Shown one piece after another: positions 47,401 to 56,400 of a stretch of 64,000 bases of DNA. The notes under the pieces are model-generated. The model made no database searches, was not told the origin of the DNA, and saw only the letters and a list, made by a program, of their open reading frames with translations. A program made the position numbers and the translations under genes. The stretch spans positions 28,600,222 through 28,664,221 of the forward strand of contig CM074195.1 in NCBI GenBank assembly GCA_037179385.1, read 5' to 3'. This stretch comes from Holothuria scabra. Its lineage: Eukaryota > Echinodermata > Holothuroidea > Aspidochirotida > Holothuriidae. Position 1 is the stretch's first letter. The number at the start of each line of letters is the position of its first letter.

Positions 47401-50400
47401 ATGCTCCTGCTTGCTTGTTCCTTCCTGTCTTATCCTTTGCTTTCAGAGTTTTTAGAAAGTAGAGCATTTTTTTTTATAATATTTCAACAAAAGAGGATGA
47501 AACATTTGCTTGTTTTACACCCGAAGAAATAATAATAGAACAGAGAACTAAGCCAAGAATTGTCCCTTCCATTTGTGTGTGCAATTATTTGATCCCCCCT
47601 TTCTTTAACTTTGCAAAAGAGAAAGTTTGTTTTGGGTTCTAAAACGTTGGTTGTATTTTCAGCTTCCCGGGGATCCACAGGAACAGTGGCTGTGGGATTC
47701 CTTAAAGAAGAAGAAAGTCATGAGGAAGAATGCAAAGGTATAATGAAAACAAATGTGTTTTGAAAATAAATGAAAAAGAAGGCTGATTGTTTATTAAAGC
47801 TGTGTTCTTTTGACAAAAAAAACTTGGCCAAAGAATAATTGTGACAAAGGTCCTCTGTAGGATATTCTGGGACTAGGAAGTTGGATCCCGGAAAATGAAA
47901 TTTTGCAGGGAACAGGCAAGCATGGCAAAGAGAATTTTTGTAGGTTACTTTCAAAAAGGGCACAAAGCCTTTTTTTGTTTTATCCCTTATTCTTTCCACA
48001 GCATGCCCTCTTAGAGCCAGTTAGTTCTCACCCCAAACTATAATTTTTGTTGTAGTCTGCAGCTCTTTAATTGACAGTCCATTTAGAAAAACTGCAGAGT
48101 ACTGTAGCTCATATTACCCAGCTTTAACTGAGAGTGTTCTGATTTATACACGCTGAGATAGTGTCTAAATGAGGGTGAGTGTTAGACAATTGTGGGAGGG
48201 GCATATGTAAGTAGGTTAGGAGAATTGTTGGAACTGTCTGGGGTGAGGATTTTGGCCTTCAAGTTGAAAGACTGTAATGATATTGATGGAGTCAATGGAG
48301 ATTATTTTCTGCCCCAGGAAGAACTCAGTGTCATTGTTATGTTTTACTTATTGGTAATATCTTTGAAATGTTGAGGAAGCATTTTTAAACATTTTTTTTT
48401 TTTAAATACATATCAGCTTAGTTTCTTATCATTTGTGTGCTTAAATAAATCCTGGACTACCCTGCCCCACACTTCAGTGATAGGCCTGTGGCATTCTATG
48501 CTTGGGAAAGGAAGGCAGATTTACATATTTAACAGAACCCAGTGGTGAAACAGGACTATGTGTCTAATTTTTAATCCCACCAATTTGTTGGCTGTCCAGT
48601 TGATCTATTTAGCTCAAATTTTTCTCATCACACTTTAAAAAAAAAATAAAAAAGAAGCCAACCTTCTTGAATTGCATTGCGATCCCTCTGTTAATGTGGA
48701 GTTTCAGTTCATGTTTCATTGTGTCACTATTGCCAACCAGTTCATCTTCCCTTTGAAGTCATTGTGTTTTCACACAATCATTTCAATTACAAATTTAGAA
48801 GAGGTTTACAGTAGTGTCTATATCTCTCTCAGAAATATGTCACCAAGGTACAGCAGAATCCTTCAGAATAACTTAATAAAAGTATCCCTAATGACAGCTC
48901 AGGTGAATGTGGAAAAGTAAATATTTTTCTTGGAACAATTTAGACATAATATATTAAAACATACTCTTTGACACAAATATTACTGTGCAAATTTTGCAGG
49001 ATATAATATTCACACTTCTCTCTTTTAAGACATAATAGATTTAAGCAAAATTGGTTTACATTATTTTTGTTTTATGGTCATTTAGTCTTGCAGATACGAC
49101 AGTTGCCCATACTCTCACATGCTCAACCACTTTCACTGCCTTCGTCCGGGATGTAACTTCGTTTTTACCACCGCCAATCAGATGCACTCTCATAAACGCA
49201 AGCACGAACGTTTGGAAAGAATAATTCGATATGACCGCACGAATATTGACAAACATGGTGCCATCAGCCTCAAACACCAGATGCAAGCTGGCCTCCCAGG
49301 CACTAGTAACAGCCACCCATTACCTCTAGTAAAATCAGAATCAAGCATCCTTCAAAATGTATTACAGTCTCCCATGGTGGTTCTCAAACCAGGTATACCA
49401 TATCAAGCTCTCAGCATTGGGGGTCAAATGCCCCTGGTAAGCACCTCAATGGGTGCTCTGCCTTTGATGCCTCCTCAGCCATCATCAGCATCATCTTCAT
49501 CATCTGGCGATAGTCTTTCTCAGGTTGTTAAATCGGAGCCCTCTTCTCCAGAAATGTCAAGGCCCCCACCTCCTTACAAGGAACGAGAGTCCCCACAAGA
49601 AAAGAAACTGCCCGAGGCTTTTGCAAAGATTGAAGCAAAAGTCGGCAACTCTGAAGGAGAAGAGCTCAATGATTCGTTGAACCTTCCAGTGCCATCGGAC
49701 ATTTCCCCACCCTATGGAGAAGAGGAAGACATCTCCGACGGGGAGAAGTCAGCAGATGACGGCAAACAGGAAGACACTTGGAGGAAGTACTTAAAGAGGT
49801 GAGTAGTTCAAAGGTGGTAGGAAAACCTAATCACCTCAAAACTTCTGGTTTGCCAAAGACAGGAACTTCAAAGTAACCATGCTTCACCCAATGAGATTTT
49901 ACAAGTGCTGTTACTCTTTTTGAGGATAAGGTAGTCCTTTGGGGGTAGAGGACTGGAAGATTGTCATCTAGGAGAAGCAGTTCTGTTTTGATTGTACTCA
50001 CGAAACAAGGTTATATAACAACAGATTTATTAGAAACATTGGATTTTAGTTTCACAAGTTAAACCGTATTCTGGGTGGTCCAGCAGTATCACATAAAGTA
50101 GGTTTGATGTGTTGTGTTTATATGGTAGCCTACATATTTTGTGGCTTAAGTGACTAGAAATTCTAAGAGTAACGTATGATTTGCATGCTATAAATTTACC
50201 TCCTCATCACCAAACTAATTACAGTTAGGTCTGTCAATGTACAAAACTGTCAGTTTCAAAAGATGCAAGACACTGTTTAACCCACCAATCAAGAAACAGA
50301 TTACAGATGACAAAATTTCATGAAACCAAACAGTTATAGACATTTTTCAAGCAAAATAGAGGCTGATTATGCTACAAATTAAAAGTCTCCAACTAGTCAT

Positions 50401-53400
50401 GCGGCGAAAGATCAGGCCAAAGACGTTAATGTTTTACTTAGTTTTTTATGCAGCCTGCAAACTTAGATGACATAGGTCATTTGTTCCAATGTTTGTAATA
50501 AGATATTTTATTGTCTTAATGCAACTACCATTAACGTTAATAAATTTGATTGATACCTCCTGTACATAAAATATTGGAAGTCCATATCATCACAGTTGAC
50601 ATCCACCCACTGCAGCACTTTTTTAAGGGCTATCATACAATTCAATGCACAGGCATTCTTTTCTCTTATCTGTGATACCTGCTTTATTCATCCCCATAGT
50701 TGATTCATGGTATAATGAGATACTCCCACTGTGGTATTAAATCATAAAATCCATAAATTTCAAATTGGAATTGGAACGAAAAAAACATAAAAATTAGCTA
50801 GATCATATGGAATCATAAAATTATGGAATAAATATGGCAGTAGAAGCAGAAGAAGCTCATAAAACTGCATAAAATGTACATCAAATGTCATAAAATATAC
50901 ATAAAACTTGCTGGGAAATATGGCTGAAAATTTCACAAATTGTGCCAAGGCCCGATAATATTATTTTCTTCGGTTGAAAAAGAAAAGAAAGAATCAGATA
51001 AATTATTGTAGTAAAATATCTAAAGAAAAATTTAAAAAAAGGTGAAAGAATTTCCTTTTCATCTATTGTTCATACATTCAAGAATAAATATAAAAATTGA
51101 TATTTTTTAGGAACAAGAGGCAAGGAAGTGTTTCCATGTTTTGTGATCTTTGAGGTGATTTTCCGAGTAGAAGATCTATTGTAATGAGAACTTGAAGCCT
51201 TGATAAGTCACAAGAAAAAATAAAAAAAACTTATGTGAGCATCTGTGACTATTGTTACCAATTCAGTGTAACTCTGTGGAGAGATCAAAATGATCTTTGT
51301 TGAATTAGCATTTTCCAAGATGTCATAGTAGGCATAGGCATACAAGGCGGGTGTGCAGGGAGGGCACTCGCCCTCCCAATTCGGGTGAAAGCAGTTGATC
51401 TATTTGGGCAAAACATGATAAACATTGACATTATTCGGTCAAAAAATGCTCTCAGCACTCAAAGAAAATTACCCCTGTACGCCTATGATAGCAGGCAATC
51501 TACCAACATCTCTTAGCAGTAATGTAAAACAAGCCTTTTGAGCTATTCTCTCACATTTCTGTATCCCGTACTGCTGGAAAGAATGAACAACTATCTCTTT
51601 TGTTTCTCAAGAGGAATGATGGAATGTGGTGATGTATATAAATTACTTATTTACACATTTGAATATTCATAATTTATGTTTCTTCTGCTAGGTACACTGC
51701 CAATGATCCCTGTAATTCACGTTGTGAGATGCTATACAAGGACCACTATCACTGTGTAGTGGATAACTGCGGTCAAATCTTCAAGTCCAAAGAAAGTGTC
51801 AAGAAGCATACCAGGTCAGAATTTAATTTTTTTTCACTTGTTTATTTGCCATTTTTACAATCTTGAATGTTCTACAGTCCTATAGAGCATTTATTCAAAT
51901 TGCTACACCCCTACTCATCCCTACAACACTTGTGGCTTCACAGTGCAAATCACTGATATAGGTCCAGACTGTACTGCCAGGTTTGCAGGCAAGAAAAGAC
52001 ATACAGTACTCATTGTCCTATGCTTCCTTCAATGCAAATGACAATTTTGGGAGGGGCAAAGATTCATGTGGCGTAACACTGAGAACATTCTTTCCATGTT
52101 TACCTCTAAACGAGACAATTTGAACAAACAATTTTATGGTCTGTAAACTAAATTTCAGGGTCTATTTACATTGACCTTTCCTTGAAAAGGACTGCAAAAT
52201 AGCTTTACTTAAGCTCTGAAAATATTTGCTAAATGGTATAAGGGAATTCTGTGTGATACTCATGGAATTTTTTCATGTTTTGCCATGAAATTTCAGGTAG
52301 AGTTTTCAATTTTTATGCAAGTGTCAGAATGGTTACAACTTACTACTGTTGATACTACCCTTCATTCTGCCTCCCCCTCCCACCTTCTCAATTCCAGTTC
52401 ATATCAGGCTTCTGTCATGAGGTCCACTCTAGCTTCCTTCCTTACTCCTTACCAACTGTCTCACCTCTGACCCCCCTTTCTTTTGTAACACTAAGATAAA
52501 ATCAGCATTCTTTCAGACCATTGTTTGAAGAGATTAAGGGTTCTGGCTTTTTGAAAAAGAATTGTTTTTTGGTTCCCACTTAACTCTGAAAGTGCCCTTA
52601 ACATTAATGACCAAACATCGTGAATGAACTTCTTGTCAAAAATGTGGCGGTCACTTCAACTGTCCAAACTAATTTTGGATAAGTTCTTGGTTACAGTTGG
52701 ATGCATATTGAGTCTATTGTATTAAACAGATGAAGAAGGCCTCAGCCAGTTCTCCTTTCATCTATGCCTATAAATTTTATCGAAAACACGCAAAACGACA
52801 ATGTATGGATGCAAAACAAATGATATTTCTCTTCAAGATGGCCTCACCTGAAGTTAAATCTATCTAAAAAAGCTTCCATTCTGAGCAATAATCAACAGCT
52901 AGAACACTAGTAGCTCTTTCTATATTTGTGGTGTATTGAAAAGAAAACTCAATAACATTTATTTCTAACAGAATGTTAAAATATTTGCAAAAGCAAACAA
53001 AATGTGGTAGACAGAAAAGATAGAATGGATGGAAATTGGTAGTCTCGCTGTTTTCAATTTAATACCAAAGAAAAAATGCACTCTGATGCTGGTAAAGCAT
53101 ACTGTTGCTTCCTGTGTTGAATACTTAAAGACATTTGCAGACTCAAAAAAAAAATATGGTTTTTATTGTCTAATTGAAGAAATTGTTTAATTTAGAGGGT
53201 TGTTTTAATAATTTGCTTTCAAATTATTTCATAAATGTGGGTGTATAGAGTCTGTCTGCTATTTTAATGAGTTTTGTGCATGTCAGTGACTTAAAACAAA
53301 ATTGTGAAGCTGTTAGGATTTTGAAAAGGTAGTCCTGGATTAGTACCATGAAGTTTCTATTTATGATTGGCAAGGGAAAATGCAGTTTTGCTGAACTCAA

Positions 53401-56400
53401 TTTGAAAAGTCAGTTCCATTTTTCAATCTTCCCATATTTTTCTTGAAAGGATCTTGTTGCAGTTGTTCAGAACATTTTATGTTCAGCTAGATGGAGAGTA
53501 ACAAAAGGGAAGTAAAGATACCTTGAACGAGTTTGTTACAAATTTATTTTCATATGAATAAAGGAAAAGCCATTTATAGATAAGGATATCATGGTATGTT
53601 AATTGGATCACATGTTACTGCATTCGCTTTAAACTTGGTTAATACGTTACATATGTCTAAGGATGCAGAGATAATAACTAAGGCCAAATTTTAAATCCAG
53701 AAGATAGAAGTCCAAAGATGGTCTATTCTTCATGAGAGTGAGGGGATGGAGCGGTGCAGCCATTAATAAATGGGACATATTGCGATAGTTGTTGTACAAA
53801 ATTAATTTTCATTCAAGTGTCTGTGTTTCTTTATTTCCACAGCTACATTTTGTTGAATTACATTTAAATCTATGCAAAAAGATTAATACTTCTATATGTA
53901 GTTAGCATGTCCCATTGACTGTTCATGTCCTGTATGGCCATCAGTTGCAATCAGAATTGCACTGACCATCTGTAGTTTCTTGCTGGGACTATTCCTTTTA
54001 TTTGCCACTGGGAGGAAAATTGTGAACAATACCTGAAGAAGGGGGAGGGAGTGGAAATTGAGATATTCTTGCATGTCTCAACTTAGAAAATTTGTGTTTT
54101 AAAAGATGTTTGTTTTCTGACTATCCTCTCCTGTAATAGTCAAAAGTCAAACAGCAGTTATACCTCTCTGTTTCTGATTCAGGAAACATCCAATTTAATC
54201 TCCTAGACAGGTTGTTCTCCAGTCCTTTCTTTTTATGTGAATCGATACAGAGTGGTGTCCAGAGACTGGACATATAGCCCAGAGCTGTTAGGTTTATTTA
54301 TCCTGTCAAATCCATCTATGAACCCCAAACGAAGTTCATGAACCTCTTCATAGTTGTTAACTGTGATTAAGGAAATCTTGTAATATTCTGGTTTTATGGT
54401 CCATATCTTTGGTGCATCAAACACGTCCCTTTAAATCTGTTATTGTTTCTGATTGTAGGTACCACTTTATGTCAGAGGAAGCCTCCAAACTTGGTTTTCA
54501 CTTCTACCCCCATGGACAGACCTGCGAGGAGAAATTCAAAGGTTGTGTTTTCAGCCCATTGGCTCACTACCATTGCATGTGGGTAAGTCAAATAGAGGGC
54601 AGTCTGTTGAAATGTCTTCCACAGAAAGCAAGAATGTATATCCTGGCTGTGATTGCAGTCAACAAACTCAGGTTTTAACAAATGCATAAAGTTAAGTGAG
54701 ACTAGGGAATGGGGCAAATACAGACCTTCCTTCTCACCTCATTTGGAGCTGAGCAGGATGATTGAAGGACTGAGGTATTTGAATTGGGATAAAACTATGT
54801 TAAAGGTAAAGAGCAGTCCCCCCCAAACTTATTTTGAAGAAAAAGCTAAATAACACAATTTTCATCTTATTTCTCTTCAAAGTATCTTTCATTACATTTT
54901 GTGACTTTACTATTGTATATTCAAGGTAAACCAAGCAGTTATTTCTGGTAAATTTCACATTTGAAGAGAAAAAACATTGTCACATGACTCCCAACAGCCA
55001 ATCATGAAACTGGACAGTCTACTACACTTTTTCAATTTGGGATGACTGCTCCTGCCCTTTAATCTGTGGAAATGCATACTTAACCCCACGTTTGGTGTGG
55101 GGATTCTTAGTTTAGATCCTGTCATGTAAATAGAAAAATGAAAGGTTCCTTGGTTGCTTACAGAAAATGAAGGAATACATCGATAGGAAAGTGTTTCTGA
55201 GAAAAAGATAAAGTAGTTCAATTTTTCAGTTGGGATTTAAAAAAATGAAGTTGGGTAAAAATTAGTGTCTGTTGACCTGTGGCCTTTTGAGAATGTCCGT
55301 AATGTAGCTGTAAATATCTAATCCGTATTTCATAATACATCTGTATTTAGTAGGCAAAAACAACTACAAGTCTAGTTGAAGTTAATTTCAAACCAAGCTA
55401 TATAAGGGGTGACCTGCATGGGGGCCGGGGGTGGGGGTGGGGGGGGCTAAAATCATCCTTGAAGGGCAATTGGCAAGGAAATAAAGAATTAACAGTGGCA
55501 TCATTGCTCATGATATTGTGTTTACTCTTTTGTAATATGAACAGTCTAGATCTTATGGGACTTTCGTGATAACATGTACTACATATCTTTTCTTCCCTTC
55601 CTTTCTTAGTCAATCAAACCGGGGTCCTGGTGTGGTGAAGTCATTCACACAGGCAGCTCTCTGATGAGGCCTCACTATGAGAAACATCGTAAAAATCCTA
55701 ACCTAGAGAAGATTCAGGATCGGGTAGAGGAGCCAGTGGAAGCATTATCTGAGCCATCATCCCCTCGGACAGTATCCCCACCCCCAGTAGTTGCACCCCC
55801 AGTGGCAACCATCAGACCTCAGACTGTAACCAACAACTCACCTCCTCAGGCGTCACAAAGCCAAAGAAATGTCGGATACGAGTCATATGAAGCAGAAAAG
55901 TGCCCCCGAGAGAATTGCCCCCTCTCCAAGCAAAGTCACTTCCACTGTACCAAAGCAGAGTGCCAGTATGCTACAGAGAACATGGAATTGATGATGGATC
56001 ACAAAACCAATGAGAAATTGATTTTTGATAGCTTCAAACAGTGCAGTCGCAAGTTGGATTGTCAACGCCCGGGCTGCAAGTACAACATGTTACATAAACA
56101 CTTCCACTGTATGCACCAAGGTTGTCACTTCTCCTTTTTGCAGGTGAGAGCAAAGGCGGAAAAATTTGGGAATCTGGGAGGCTCTTTCCCTGAAAATTTT
56201 AACATCTGGAGGGAATCTCGGCAATTGGAAGGAAGGAAATTTCCTTTTTCTGTAAATGAAAATACATGAGAACTGTGGTCAATTTTACTCCCTTCCTGGG
56301 AAATAGTTTTACTCCCTTCATGAAGAATAAACATTTATTTTTTCTAGCAGCTTGTGCCATTTCCCCTGCAATATCATTTCCTCTTACTAAGCATAAGTAA

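Larger units (their letters stand above)
47254..49085 (+). other. CASZ1: CASZ1 intron 7 (1.8 kb)
   Basis: GTGAGA...CATTTAG, phase 0, between fingers 3 and 4. Contains the candidate cassette exon (47663-47737) and a family A MITE (48009-48258). Confidence 0.85.

Noticed and set aside
49086..49092. Alternative acceptor TCTTGCAG just inside exon 8
   Set aside because: Using it would delete Cys869 of finger 4 and shift the frame; the upstream TTTAG keeps both.
56144..56269. Read-through of exon 11 into the intron, giving an alternative C-terminus
   Set aside because: The extension is a dispersed repeat also present in intron 3, and the true continuation of finger 8 is in exon 12 after a strong acceptor. 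Intron retention cannot be excluded but has no support.
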